Shown here: piece after piece, positions 1 through 12,417 of the stretch | Layout: each line of letters starts with the position of its first letter | Position numbering within the stretch: the stretch's first letter is position 1 | NCBI RefSeq assembly: GCF_000208925.1 | Contig: NW_001914872.1 | Location: forward strand, 1 to 64,000 | Direction of reading: 5' to 3' | Source of the DNA: Entamoeba histolytica HM-1:IMSS | Lineage: Eukaryota > Evosea > Mastigamoebida > Endamoebidae | Length of the DNA stretch: 64,000 nucleotides | Translations under genes and position numbers: made by a program | Notes under the pieces: model-generated | Told to the model about the DNA's origin: nothing | The model's input: the letters and a program-made list of their open reading frames with translations, nothing else | The model's database searches: none

Positions 1-734
1 ATAAATAAAATAAGAATAAAATAAGATAAAATCAATGATATTGTTATTATATTATTATGTTATTTTAGTTTTGATTTTATATTTATTATTTTATTTTTAT
101 CTTTTATAATCATCATTCATTTCTTCTTTTTGTCTTTTCCTCTTTTCTAAACATCACTCAATTTATTCTATTTCTTTCTATTTCTTTTATTCTTGTTGTT
201 ATTTTATTTAGTTTATCTTTTATCATTTATCATTTCTTGTTTATTCATGTTTGTTGTATATTTTATTCTTATTATTCTTCATTTTATGTTGTGTTGTTCT
301 TATTTATCTTTCTTATTATGTTTTGTTTATTATTGTTTAAATAGAAAATAAGAAGAAGAATAAAATAAAGAATAATAAATAATAACATAAATATGTTGAT
401 GTATTTTATCATTTCTTTATTTGTTTATTATTATTCTTATTTCTATTATCTTATTCATTTGATTCATAATGAATTAATTCAATGAAATGTTACAAATAAA
501 TTGTTTATTCATTCTATCTTATTTCTTTTTCATTCTTATTTCTTTTATTATTTATTAAAAAACACCCTTATTGGGTGTGAAAATTTCAAATGAAATAAAA
601 TAAATCAACATTGAATTATGTCCATTTTTAATTCACCATTTCATTCATTGGCAGATGAATGAAATGGCTGTTCATATTCTTCATTGATTTGTTTTTATTC
701 TTTTTTATTTCATTTTCAATTAATCAAGGTTGAA
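1..734. other. AT-rich non-coding flank
   Basis: This stretch consists of T-rich and A-rich runs with many stop codons in every frame. I see no gene, RNA or clear repeat in it. It lies downstream of the minus-strand TLDc gene and may be 3' flank or eroded repeat. Confidence 0.5.
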
Positions 735-1244
735 TCATTTCATTTCGATTACTATGATTCGTTTTGGTGTGAAATGATCTGGATGAGATTTTCCACAAAG
801 TGCATTTGATATTCCTTTATAATCAAATGCATATTGTTTACAACGTGATATTGTTTTAGCTTTTTCTTTATAAACACAAATATCACTTAATCCAAATGCA
901 AACAAACAAACATATGATTGATCAAATAACCAAAATGCACGTTGTGGATATTTAATATCAAATTTCTTCATTTCTTCAATTCTTCCATTTGATTCTAATG
1001 AAAATACAAATGATTTTGAATCATTTATAAAATAACCAACTTTATCAATTTTAGAATTAACATATCCTCCAAATTTATTTTCTTCTGTATCTTCAATAAT
1101 AATTATTATATGTTCTTTATTTATTATTCTTTCTCCAAATACTGATGTATCTTCTTTCCAATCATCTTTATCTGAATCAAATATTACATTGTTTATTCTT
1201 TTTTCTGTCCATTCTTCTATTTGTTTGATAAACACTTTATACAT
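735..1244 (-). CDS. TLDc-domain family protein (169 aa)
   Basis: A complete ATG-to-stop frame of 169 residues. From about residue 21 it reads as a short TLDc domain: a FDSDKDDW segment, a run of hydrophobic residues (IIIIIED), then NKFGGYV and SFVFSLESNG, ending in PKRIIVIEMK. These match the usual TLDc order of a display strand, 'vFG.y.s' and 'FiFsl'. TLDc proteins are greatly expanded in Entamoeba. In animals the domain is linked to oxidative-stress resistance and to V-ATPase regulation, but the role of the short amoebic forms is unknown to me. No signal peptide or membrane segment is seen. A second, divergent member lies at 61641-62219. The family call rests on pattern recognition; the function is not inferred. 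Confidence 0.75.
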   Translation of the reverse strand: MYKVFIKQIEEWTEKRINNVIFDSDKDDWKEDTSVFGERIINKEHIIIIIEDTEENKFGGYVNSKIDKVGYFINDSKSFVFSLESNGRIEEMKKFDIKYPQRAFWLFDQSYVCLFAFGLSDICVYKEKAKTISRCKQYAFDYKGISNALCGKSHPDHFTPKRIIVIEMK

Positions 1245-2723
1245 TTTAATTTAATTTGATATTTATAAGTTCAAAATATGATTAAATAGTTAAAATATGT
1301 TATTAACACATAAAGTCAATTAATATTTTGAACACCATTCTATTTTAAATAAATGTTATTTTTATCATTTTTACAATAACAATAAATATATAATAATATT
1401 AATAATATAATAATAATAAAATTATAATATTGTTATTTTCTATAATTAGTTTATTTTATTTTTAGTATTTTTGTATTTTTTTTAAATAACAAAAAAAATA
1501 GAAGAGAAGAAAATTGAATTCTGTTTTATTTTTATTATTTCATCGTTTGTGATTTGAATTTTCATCTTTTATCAAACTTAATTCTAACAATTAAATTAAT
1601 AAAGATAATAAATGATAAAGAAAAATAAGATAATAAAATAAGAATAAGAAATAAAAGAGAAAAGAAATGATATAATTATTATAAATACACAATGAATAAA
1701 AGAATCAAATGAAATGAAAATCAAATAAAATGATAAAATTACATTAAATAACAACATACTAAAAAATACTCATTATTTTAAATGTTAAAATATTTAATAT
1801 GAGAAATAATCAACATTGTTAATATTTATCTTTTTGTTTATTGAAGATGAAATAATAATATATTAATCATATTTCATTATTTTATTTTGATTATTTAATA
1901 ACATTATTATCATTCATTCCAATTAATAATCCCTGAATAAAAATATAATCATTGTGACTAAATAAATAAAAACTAATTGTTTAATGGAAATTAAAAATTG
2001 TAATAATAAATATATTTCAAAAGTCGAGTAAAATTATTTATTCATTTTTCAATTCAATGATAACATTACAAATTTATTTTTAATGATGTTTGTATTTCAA
2101 ACCAATAATAAAAACATCACGTTATGTTAAATTATCGATAAATTTATTCATTTATTTTTAAATATTTTCTTTTTCCTTTATTTCAAAAAATACATTTTTT
2201 ATGTACAATTAAATAAAAATAATATTAATAGAAAAGTCTTAAAATAAAATAATTAAAATAATGCTTATGTAAAATTCGATAAAATATTTTAGTTTTAATT
2301 TTATTTTGTTGTTTTCATTTAAATATAATGTGATAAATATTTTAAAAGTAAAGAAGTGTAGTTATTTAATTCAAATGAATATGAAATGTTTTTTTTTTAC
2401 TAATAAATAAATAACATTCATCAAATTGATAAATAATTGTTATGTTTAATTACTTTTAAAATTAAAACCAAACAATGAATAATAAACAGATTAAGTTATT
2501 TATCAATTGAAATATAAGTGATTAAAAATACATTTTGTAAATTCAAAATGAAGAATAATTTTTTGAAAGAAAATAATAATACAAAATCAGAAACTAAAGA
2601 AACAAAATGATTATAATGGGAAAGTGATAAATAAGATATATTTATTATTAATAGGCATGTATTACAAGACACAGAAATAATGTATCTGAATAAATAGTTG
2701 ATTATATTAAATAAATCAATTAA
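1245..2723. other. AT-rich intergenic region, no gene seen
   Basis: About 1.5 kb of A/T-rich sequence between the TLDc gene and the minus-strand LINE fragment. Short homopolymer and ATT/AAT runs are common. All frames are broken by stops, and I see no tRNA-like or other RNA-like GC island. Confidence 0.5.
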
Positions 2724-3260
2724 TTAAGTATTAATAGAACTAGCTTCTATTCTTCCTGGCTCAGGGGAGACTAATCCCGTCCCTTCGTCTTCATCTTCTT
2801 CTAGCAGCTCTACAGAGTATGTTTGGTTATGATCTCCGCAGTATTCCATGACATCCATCATGTTTTTTATGACAAGGTTTTTAGTTTCTTTTTCGATGTC
2901 AATGTCAATTTTTAATTCTTTAATTAATTTAATACTTTCTTTATTTATTAATCCATTAATTGAGATTACTACTGGAATTATTCTGACATCTTTTAATTTT
3001 TCTATTTTCATTAGCCCATTCTTAATTCCTTGTACATATTTCTTTTCTTCCAATAGGCTCCATTAATATTGTGATCAGCCACAATAGTCATATCAAATAA
3101 TAGACCAGTTTTGTTCTTTTTATCTAATACATATATGTATGGTATTTTGTGGTATTGTCATTCACTTTTATGCATTATTTGTTTGTTCTATATCATTGTG
3201 ATGTCTTTATATTGGAATATTGTTTCATATGGGGGTTTTATATTGTTTATAATAGTTGAT
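2724..3260 (-). pseudogene. LINE ORF2 C-terminal fragment (endonuclease end)
   Basis: Translation on the minus strand gives PYIYVLDKKNKTGLLFDMTI followed by VADHNIN, with a frame break near 3060. It then runs through KYVQGIKNG, VVISINGLINKESIKLIKEL and an acidic tail. The 'LD..........FD.TIV.D' pattern fits the restriction-like endonuclease at the C-terminus of R2/R4-type ORF2 proteins. The last 109 codons (3053 to 2724) are open. The same C-terminus occurs, more decayed, in the plus-strand element near 8650-8912. There is no ATG at the open segment's start, so this is a relic, not an expressed gene. Confidence 0.65.
2733..2751 (-). repeat. LINE 3'-end hairpin, copy 1
   Basis: A perfect 7-bp inverted repeat, AATAGAA...TTCTATT, with a 5-base loop. 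It sits at the very end of the LINE fragment. The plus-strand LINE has the same stem with a different loop at the equivalent place (8916-8933), which suggests selection on the structure. Confidence 0.55.
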
Positions 3261-3873
3261 TATATTAAAAATATAAAAAAGAATTTTAACCAGAATTTGC
3301 ATAAAACAATAAAACAATGAATAAAATAATATGGAATATTTTTCCAATATCAAACATTTAGAGACATGTTTATATCATGTTAATTAAATACTAGTGTTAT
3401 ATTCATAAAGAAGTTCATGAAGAAAAGAACAAAACAAAAGTAGAGAAATATCAATAAAAATTGTTGGAATTTTTATTGGAATAACTGGAAAATAATAAAT
3501 TTCCAATGTAATTTAATGAATCAAAAAGCTCATCTTGTTATGATAATACACAAAGATAAAATGAAATGTAAGAATATTGACAAGGATAATATTATTAACA
3601 CCAAATGACGAAGAAGAAGTTAAAAAAGAGATAATGATTAACATAGTATTACTGAAGAAAAAGATAAAAAAGATAGAAACATTAAACAAGAAAAGAGTAA
3701 TCAAATAAATAAAATAATGAAATAAAAGAATGAAATACATAGAAGAAATTAGTTATAATAAATGAGACGTTAAAAGAACTGAAACTAAATAAATTATTCT
3801 TCCTAAAAAATCAACAGGAAGAAGAACAAGAAAGAAGTGAAAGAAATAAAAAGAACACTAAATTATCAATTCA

Positions 3874-5990
3874 ATGGTGTTTGTAAAAGAATTTATTGAA
3901 TTTATTGACCAAGAAGAACTAGAAAATACTTTGTTAGTATTATTCCCCATAAAGAAGAAGAAACAATTGAAATAACAATAAGTAAGTATAATGATTGAGC
4001 GTTATTAGAAAGACGATATGATTCTATTTCTACTGTATATTTGATGAATTAATTAAAAAATTAAAGAAAGTAAATGAATTTTTATTTAAATTTATTTTGA
4101 ATAAATTAATGTAAAACATAATAGTTTATATTGTAAATAAACACTAATTTAAATAAAATAATTAATATATGAAAGTTAAATAATATTTTATTCAATGAAA
4201 TATTAACTATTTATTATTATTTTTATTTTTATTTCATTTTATTTAAATTGAATTATTTTCATTAATATTCATTTCATTAATTTATTAATTTGAAAATATA
4301 ACAATGAATCATTCTTTCTTATTTATTTATTTATTTTCTTTATTTGTTTGTAAAAAGAAGATATTTCCTTTTCCAAAGCAGTAAATACAACAAATTTTAA
4401 TACCATGATTATTGTGCAACGTCTTAGAGTCTTGTAAAGAAAAGCAAACAAGACATAGAAATCCAATGTCATTCAATAAAAAAAAAGAAATGTCAATAGC
4501 AATAAATGGCAAAGAAATAATAATGATAAACGATATATCAAGGAAAATGGATTAGAAGATAAAAATACAAATAAAAAAAAAACAAGATAAATACAATAAT
4601 AATAAAGATTACACAAATAACAAATACAAATGAATAACAACAAGTGTTATACAAGAAAGAATAAAAAGAATAACAAGTGAATGGGGAAAAAGAGAATATG
4701 AAAAATACTTAAGAAGTAAGAAGGTAAAAGAAAAAGATGGTATGATATTCTTCAAGAAGTATATTCAATCAAAAAGAAAAAGATAATTGAAAAACTAAAG
4801 AAGAAATTAAAGAAAAAACAAAAGATTGGGAAGAAAAAGACATTAAAGCAATAGAAGAAATTAAAAACAAAACCCAATTAAAGAAATGAACGATAGATGT
4901 AAAAATTGCAAGAATAATAAATAGCAAAGAAAATACAAGAAGAAATATTTTCACTTCAAAATCACATTAAAGAATTAAAAGAAAAAGTTAAAGAATTCAG
5001 TATGAACAGAATGGAAGAAGAACAAGCCATTTCAGAAGAAACGAAGGAAAAAAGCAAAAGAAATAGTTAGAAAAGAATTTGAGAAAGAAATGACAGAGAT
5101 GAAAATACAAAATAAAAAGGTTCAAAAGAATTACAATGAAATGAAAGAAGAAAATGAAAAATAAATGAGATAGAAGGAAAGAAAATCATAGAAATAAATG
5201 ATAAAGAAGAAAAATTTGAAGCATTCAAGCTAATAAAGAGAAGATGAAAAAAAAAAAGAAGAAAAGAAGAAATAAATTAAAAAGCTGAATAAGAGAAATA
5301 AGGTACTAGAACAAAATGCAAATACATTAGAGAAGAATGTTGAAATGATAGAGGAAAATACTAAAGAATTTCAGAAAAAGATAGGAGATAAAGAAAAACA
5401 AATCTCTGAATATCAAGAAATTGCAATTAAAAACTAAGAAATTATAGAAATAACAAGAGAAGAATTAGACAACCCCAAAAAGAAAATGAGACACAAAAAC
5501 AAATAATATCAAAACAACAAGATGAAATTGAAAATTTTATTACATGGAAAGAAGTGGAGAAAAAGAAAACGATGACAAATGTGATAAATGCACAACCAAT
5601 ATTGATGAAAGAATCATCAAGGATAATGGAGATGAAAGAATCTACTCCTATGAAAAAGACAGTAGTGGAAATAGAAAAGCAAAGCACTGATTGTCAAAAA
5701 ACAAGAGATGATAGTCAGACAAGAAATACAACAAAACAAAGAAATAGAATTTTAATTGAAGTGTTGTATTGTTTTGAAATTAATTGGTTAAATAAGAAAT
5801 TATATAAGAAATTAAGATGGGAACAAATAGAAAGCATAATAAAAGTGGCAAATATTAGTGTAAATAGCGAAAAAGAATATATTAAATATATTAAAATGTC
5901 ACATAAAATAAAAGAAAGTATTAAAAGGCACATTAAAATGAAAGTAAATGATATAAATAGAAGGAAGACTAGAGTGCAAATCAATAATAA
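3874..5990 (+). pseudogene. LINE ORF1-like coiled-coil remnant
   Basis: From an ATG at 3874 the sequence reads as a short helical segment, and then as several kilobase-scale Lys/Glu/Ile-rich segments in shifting frames, for example KNVEMIEENTKEFQKKIGDK near 5335-5400. A longer open piece lies at 5554-6012 and may already belong to the ORF2 N-terminus. In EhLINEs ORF1 encodes a basic coiled-coil RNA-binding protein, which fits the composition and position. Stops occur every 20-60 codons. The ORF1/ORF2 border is not resolved. Confidence 0.4.
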
Positions 5991-6049
5991 AGAAAAACAT
6001 AATAAAGAATAACCCTACAGAAATTGATGAAGAATACTTTAACACTCTC

Positions 6050-8912
6050 ATCAATAAAAGAAATGAAAATTGAAAAATGTATAAATATTAATTACTACTG
6101 GAAAAGAAAAGAAGCTGACTGATTAATAATGGAAATTAATAATAGATTGATATTGTCAGGAAGCAGAATGCATGAACTGTAAGATGATATGAAGATGATT
6201 TCAATTTGTATGCATCTCTATCTCCAAAATAAAATAATAAGAGATAAAATTGATGAAATAAAAGAAATCCTAAAGAAAATAAATAGACTAGAAGATTTTG
6301 TCAATGAAATTGTACAGAATAAAGTGCATCATGAAATTAAAAGAATATGATAAAGAAGCAATAGAAAGAATAAAATACATAAAATATATGATGACAATGA
6401 ATAAAGAAAGAATTAAATTCAATAAAAATGAAATAGTCAGAATCGATACAAATAAAATCATGTTTGATTCTAACAAAAAAATTAGAATAAGAAACAAAAA
6501 ATGAAATATACTCAAATAATGATATTAATTTAGAATATTGGAAATATTATATGAAACAAGGTGATATTAAATAAAGATAATTGGAAAATAAAACAAATCA
6601 CCTCGTGGAATGAAAGATATAGAAATTATGATAATGTCATAATAACAATAAATGAATTAAATTTAAGTATAATGAGAATAAGTAACTGGAAATCACCAGG
6701 AATAGACACTATATATTTGTATTATTGGAAAAGAATGTCATCATCAAGAGAAATCATTCTTAGTATCTTCAATGAATGGTTAAACTTCAATCAATACATC
6801 TCATTAGAAATGGTAAATGGAAGAACTTTATTGGCCAACAAAGTGATATGAATAATGTCACTAATTATCGTCCTATCAGTTGTACAAATGTAATTATGAA
6901 AGTATTTACCTCCATATTAAAAGAAAAGATTCACAGAAGACTTAACATGAATAATGAATCATTTAAAATTAATAATAATCAATTGGGAGGTAAACTACAA
7001 TCTCTCGCTGCTAAAGAATGAATAATTAATAGTTATATGTTAAAGCAGCAAAAAGAAGAAAAAATACCCAAAATATGTTGAGTCATATTATGACATTAAG
7101 AAATAATATGACACAGTAAACCATGAATGTGTAATTGAATTATTAAAATATTTCAATGTAGAGGATGTCATCATAAACATAATAGAAAGTATGATGACTA
7201 GATGGAAGATATTCATCGGTTATAAATATAATGAATATCTATGATGTATTAAATTAAATAAATGAATTTTCCAAATGATTCATTATCAAATCTATTATTC
7301 ATCATGAAGATTATTATAATTTCTCAAATCATCGAAGAGAAATTCCCAAAATCAAATCACACATTATATATGGATGATTTGAGAATAATAACAGAAAGTA
7401 GTGAAGAAATGTGAATAATCCACTGTGAAATTAAAGAAATAATAAGTTACATATTGAAATGAATGAGAAAAAGTCAGGAATGGTATTAAAAAACATTAAA
7501 GAAATACCAAATAGAATGCAAAACATCCCCTAATTGAATATGAGGACTTGTATAAATACTTAGGAATATGGCAGTCCGATGAAATTGATGACACTTTCAA
7601 TTGTAAATCCATCAAAGAAAAAATGAATCAGAAGATGGAAGAAATAAACAGTGATGAAAGTAGTAATAGAAGATATATTACTAGAATAAACACAGAAGTA
7701 ATCAATATCTTCAGATATTCAGCATCAGTTGTAAATTGGAAAGTCACTTAGATAAAATGGATTTGGAGATAAGAAAATATTTAAGAAAGGCAAAATACAA
7801 TGGTGAAACTCCAAAGATCGGTTGTATGTCCCTCTAGAAGAAATGGGTGAATGATTAATAAACACAAGTGACGAATATGTTATTGAATTATTTAGAACAA
7901 TAATGTACTATTGTACAAGAGTGAAATAAGAAATAACATATTAGATAAATGACACAACAAGAAATGAATATGGAATAGAATTAAAAACATGAAGAACTAC
8001 AAATGAAACAAAATAGAAGAAATATAAATGAAATGAGTGAAAAGAAAAAGAAGTAGTAATAGAAATAAAAATTATTGATAAGTACACCAAAAAATGGAAG
8101 TGTCATCAAATAAGCGGACAATTTAGAAGATGGTTCGATGCAAAAGGAGTAGATAAAAATACTACAGTTAAAAGACGGGAGTCTATCAATATTAAAAAGA
8201 ATTCATTTCTACAATTAATGAAAATGCAAGATGGTGCAATATTTTGTATGTACAAGAAAACAAACATACTGAAAAATGAAAGATTAAAATACTGCACACT
8301 TTGTAAAGACAAGACAGCAACAGTACAACACATTCTACTATCTTGTATTGGTAATAATAAATCCCAAATGAGGAAACATGACAATATAGGCATATTCATA
8401 TTGATTAATAAAGAAAATATACAGGAAATAATCAATATAAAAACCCCCATATGAAACAATGTTCCAATATAAAGACATTACAATGATATTGAACAAACAA
8501 ATAATGCATAAAAGTGATAGATAATAATACAAAATACCATATATATGTATTAGATAAAAAGAATCAAAATGATACATTATTTGATAAGATTAATATTGAA
8601 TATCACAATATTAATTGAGTGTATTTGAAGAAAAGAAATATGTACAATGAATTAAAAAAATAGAATAAAGAAAATAGAGAAAATAATAGATGTCAAAATA
8701 AATCGAGTAGTAATTTCAATTAATGGAATAATAAATAAAGAAAGTATTAGACTAATCAAAGAAATAAAGATTGAGATTGACATCATTAAAGAAGAAAAGC
8801 CATATCATTAAAAACATGATATAATGGAACATTGATTCTATAACAACTAAATATACAAAGTGGAGATGCTAGAAAATAATTCAAGAATAAGATTAATCTC
8901 CACTGATTACTA
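6050..8912 (+). pseudogene. LINE ORF2 remnant: reverse transcriptase plus CCHC/endonuclease
   Basis: Seen in order across shifting frames: NWKSPGIDTIY (about 6690), NYRPISC (6863), YYDIKK followed by a stop and YDTVNHE (RT motif A, from 7086), FPNDSLSNLLFIM (motif B, 7268), LYMDDLRIIT (the catalytic YxDD, 7367-7378) and YKYLGIW (about 7548). A CTLC...H...C knuckle with CX2CX8HX4C spacing follows at 8293-8346, and then the VVISINGIINKES end region. This is the R2/R4 layout with a C-terminal restriction-like endonuclease. At least three frames and several in-frame stops are involved, so it is a dead copy. Confidence 0.75.
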
Positions 8913-8915
8913 AAC

Positions 8916-8933
8916 AATAGAAATATTTCTATT
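8916..8933 (+). repeat. LINE 3'-end hairpin, copy 2
   Basis: AATAGAAATATTTCTATT is a perfect inverted repeat right after the ORF2 stop codon (TAA at the end of the LISTDY reading). It matches the stem of the hairpin at 2733-2751 in the inverted copy, while the loop differs. Confidence 0.55.
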
Positions 8934-8935
8934 AT

Positions 8936-11900
8936 TATTAATTAAATATTTTTTGATTTTTTTCTATCTTTTCAGTTATTAATATTTTGTCATAAAATAA
9001 ATGAAGAAGAAGTCCCAAGTATGAATGAGAATTTAATCAAAATAAATAAACTATAGTAATGCATTTTTTTACTTCTTATACATTAAATATAATTTCATGA
9101 AAACAAGGTTTAATATTTATTTTTAGTTGTAACTAGTTAGTAAAATGATAAATAAAAAATTATAGACTTAAATACTTATATAAAATATAGATTAATTATA
9201 ATGATAATTAAAAGGTATTTTTGAAGTTAATGGGTCTGATTATTCATTAATACTACCAACTTGGAACAATAACACTAAGTATAACAATGAAGAAGTATAT
9301 TCTTTAATTTATTTATCTATACATTGTGACTAATTTTATTATTATTTCTTCATTATTACTAATTTTTATCATTATTTAATTCAAAATAATTTGTAAGTTG
9401 ATTAATCTTTATACATTTGTAAATTATAATATTCTCATTTGATAGTTAATCATTTTTGATTGTAGTTAAATTTAATAATAATAATTAATACAATAAATAA
9501 AAATGGTTCTGGCAGGATTGATTAAACACAAGACCCTCACACTTCTCTTTCCTATAAGTATGATGCACTACTGAAGGTAATCTTGGACTTTCTTACTTTT
9601 ATTCTTCTATTTTATTGTTTGGTTTTGAATGTGAAACAAAGTTGACAAGTCAGAAACAATACACGAACTTTAAAATAAATTCATGCTTTGATTTCCCCAG
9701 TTATTATCTTGTTATGCTGATTCATTCGAATATGAAATTGTATTAATCAATGTTTCAGTGATGTAATGTTGTATTATAATGGAATATTATTTGTTGTAAT
9801 AGAAGAACTGATATTTATTAAGATGAAACAAGAAATATATAAATAATATTATTAAAAGAAAATGAAATATTTGATGTTTTTAATATCAAATAAAATTAAT
9901 TATAATACTCTAGTGGTAATGATAAGTTCATTCATTATAAAATAAGAAAATAAAGAAATGTGAAAATATTTAAATTAAAGAAAAAGTTAAACAAAGGAAT
10001 TAAAAAGAAGAAATAAACAGAAGAAGAATGAAAAGACATTAATATATAGAAATAAAACAAAAATGTTTTATTCATAAATCAAAAAACTAAATAATAAGTA
10101 AAACAAAGGAACTACTTTTTAATGATGTATATTGTGATTAATATTCATCAATAATGAATAAATGATAATTTTATTAACATTTAATTGTCTAATTTTTATT
10201 TTTCTATTTTGAATATTATATAATGTATGTTTATTATTTTTGTTATTTCATTTGTTAATATTCTTCATTCTATATAAATCTAGTTATTGTTTTTATGCGA
10301 ATTTATATCATCTTCTTCCTTATTGTTGTTTCTCTTTCTATCATTTTATTTGATTGTCTTCTTGATTCTGGAATTAATTTTGTTGTTTCTTCTATTTCTT
10401 CTTCATTATTTTATTCAGTTATAATATACTCTTCTTGAGCATCTTCTTGTATAACCACTTTATCTATATTTATTATATTTTCAATATTATGATTAGATTT
10501 ATCTTAATTCTTTATTTATTCATTCTTTGTTTTGTATTATAATATTTGTTTTCTTTATACATTCTTCTTTTATTCTTTATTCTTTATTTTTATTCATTTC
10601 TATACTATCACTTTCAATTCTTGATTGTATTATTTTATCATTCTCTTCTATTTTCTTAACTCTTTCTTAGGTTTTCATTTTCTTCTTTTTCCTTTTTCTC
10701 ATTTTCTTTTATTTTTCTTCATTATTTTTATTTCTATATCAAATTCTATTTCATTCTTGCTGTTTTATTATCACTTATTGTTGTTTTATTATGTAAGTAT
10801 TTGACATAATTATATAACTCTTTATAATTATAATTTTTCCATCTTTGATTATTATTTCTTTCTTCTATTCTTCTTCTCTCATTTTATTATCTAATTCTTT
10901 CTTCATTTTTTATTTCTATTATATAATATTCTCAATTTTATATTCATTTTCACTTCTTTTATCTATACACTTCTTTCTTCTCTATTTTACTTTTTAACAC
11001 ATTTCTTATATTGTATTTCATTTTCTTATTATTATATTTTTATCTGTTTCTTATAATCATCATAATCATTATTATTTTGATTATTTTGTAGTGTTTTATT
11101 CATTGATGGAAGTCATATATTTTTGTAAGAGAATTTAATAGTTTGTATAACTTTCTTTTTGTTTTGAGTATTTATATATAAAAAGTAAGATTGAGAATGA
11201 AATAAGACAATAATTGAAAATAAAATATATTTATTATTTATTACATTTTTGTATATTTACATTGTTATTTGATTGTATTTATACTACTTCTTACCCATTT
11301 GTTTTAGTATTTTAATACATCATTTTGAATGCCATTGAAATATGAACATTTCATTTGATTTATCATTATTTTTTTTCTCTTTGTTACTTTCATTAAATTA
11401 ATATTTGAACTTCAATTACAGAATAGTTATATTAATCTTTCATTAGTACTTTATTTCATTAACATAATGAAATATCAAATGATAGAATAATTTAAATGAA
11501 GAATGATCAAACCAATTTTATCAGGTGAATGAAATAAATATGAATGAAATGTTATAATCATCAATATTCAATATAACACATTGAATATATTGAATAGTGT
11601 TAAAAGAGAAGAAGTTAAATAAATACTCTAAATAAAACATACAGAAATGAATGATTATGTTCATTCTAATTTATCAAACAAAACAATTATACAAATCTAA
11701 TCCCAATTATTGTATTAATTAAATGAAAATCATCATTTCATATTTTCATCAAGAAAGAATTTGAACAAAAAAATATATTTTTCTTTCTAACCGTGAAATG
11801 TGTCAAATAAAATTCTATTTGACTAACAATTCCTTCATTATACACAACACAATTTTAACATAAAAATTAAATAAATATAATCTCCAACCAAATATTGACA

Positions 11901-12417
11901 AAATTTAAAACTAACATTTTACATCATTTAATATAATTAATTCTTTATCTGTACATTTTATTCACTACTTATATTTTTTTCTATTAATATTTATTAGACA
12001 GTATTTCCATACCACTTCTAATTCCCTCCAATAATAATGATAATTACTTTCAAATCTTACCTTCCTTCTTTGATCATTTCCTGTTTTATATTCCATGCAA
12101 ATTATATCAATGTGAAGATCTACACTGACATTTTCTTTACAAACAAATACACAATCTCAAAGGATTAATGAAAAGAAGTACAAAAATTTGAAGAAAACCA
12201 ATTTTAAAAAGTGTGTAATAACTTAAAGACATAATTCAAAGATGAACAACAGATATAATTGATGTTGTAAAAAAAAAGATAGTATTAATTCAAATCAGTT
12301 ATTTAATCAGATGACTTTATTCAAAATTAAGTTCATTCAAAAAGAGTTAGACAAATAATAAGACTGTAATAAAAAACAGAGAATAAATGAAACATAAAAA
12401 AGTCAAGTTCTGTTCAA
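8936..12417. other. 3.5-kb gene desert
   Basis: AT-rich DNA between the LINE and AP-1 gamma. It contains a slightly GC-richer island near 9505-9730 with no recognised gene and a purine-biased (minus strand) coiled-coil relic near 10270-11110. No intact reading frame with gene-like composition was found. Confidence 0.55.
10270..11110 (-). mobile_element. Possible LINE ORF1 relic, minus strand
   Basis: Minus-strand translation gives broken Lys/Glu/Ile-rich coiled-coil pieces such as ELRKIEENDKIIQSRIESDS (about 10670-10610) and DKVVIQEDAQEEYIITE followed by a stop (about 10470-10420). Composition and style resemble the ORF1-like part of the plus-strand element, but I could not find a matching stretch of nucleotides. 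It could instead be an unrelated pseudogene of a coiled-coil protein. Confidence 0.3.

Larger units (their letters stand above)
2724..3330 (-). mobile_element. 5'-truncated LINE (R4/EhLINE-like), 3' end only
   Basis: Read on the minus strand, this segment aligns with the last 550 or so bases of the plus-strand LINE ending near 8935. Both carry the run ATATGAAACAAT followed by TTCCAATATAAAGACAT, then the ISING motif and the same 3' hairpin. It encodes only the C-terminal part of ORF2, so it is a 5'-truncated copy as expected from target-primed reverse transcription. The two copies are in opposite orientation about 5 kb apart. The 5' limit near 3330 is approximate, because similarity fades gradually. 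Confidence 0.7.
3870..8935 (+). mobile_element. Decayed non-LTR retrotransposon (R4/EhLINE-like), nearly full length
   Basis: About 5 kb on the plus strand with the order expected of an Entamoeba LINE: a Lys/Glu-rich coiled-coil ORF1-like stretch, then an ORF2 with reverse-transcriptase motifs, a CX2CX8HX4C knuckle, an endonuclease-like C-terminus and a 3' hairpin. All reading frames are broken by stops and frameshifts, so the copy is inactive. The 5' limit is uncertain; I placed it at the first ORF1-like ATG near 3874. I cannot assign it to a named LINE family without alignment. Confidence 0.75.

Noticed and set aside
2848..3320. Plus-strand hydrophobic ORFs at 2848-3066 and 3111-3320
   Set aside because: They are antisense to the minus-strand LINE ORF2 fragment. 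The 8338-8577 minus-strand frame is the same artefact in the other copy.
9510..9600. tRNA or 18S rRNA fragment in the GC island
   Set aside because: CAATCCTGCCAG on the minus strand recalls the 18S 5' end, and the CCAGAACCA ending recalls a tRNA, but neither a cloverleaf nor longer rRNA similarity follows.
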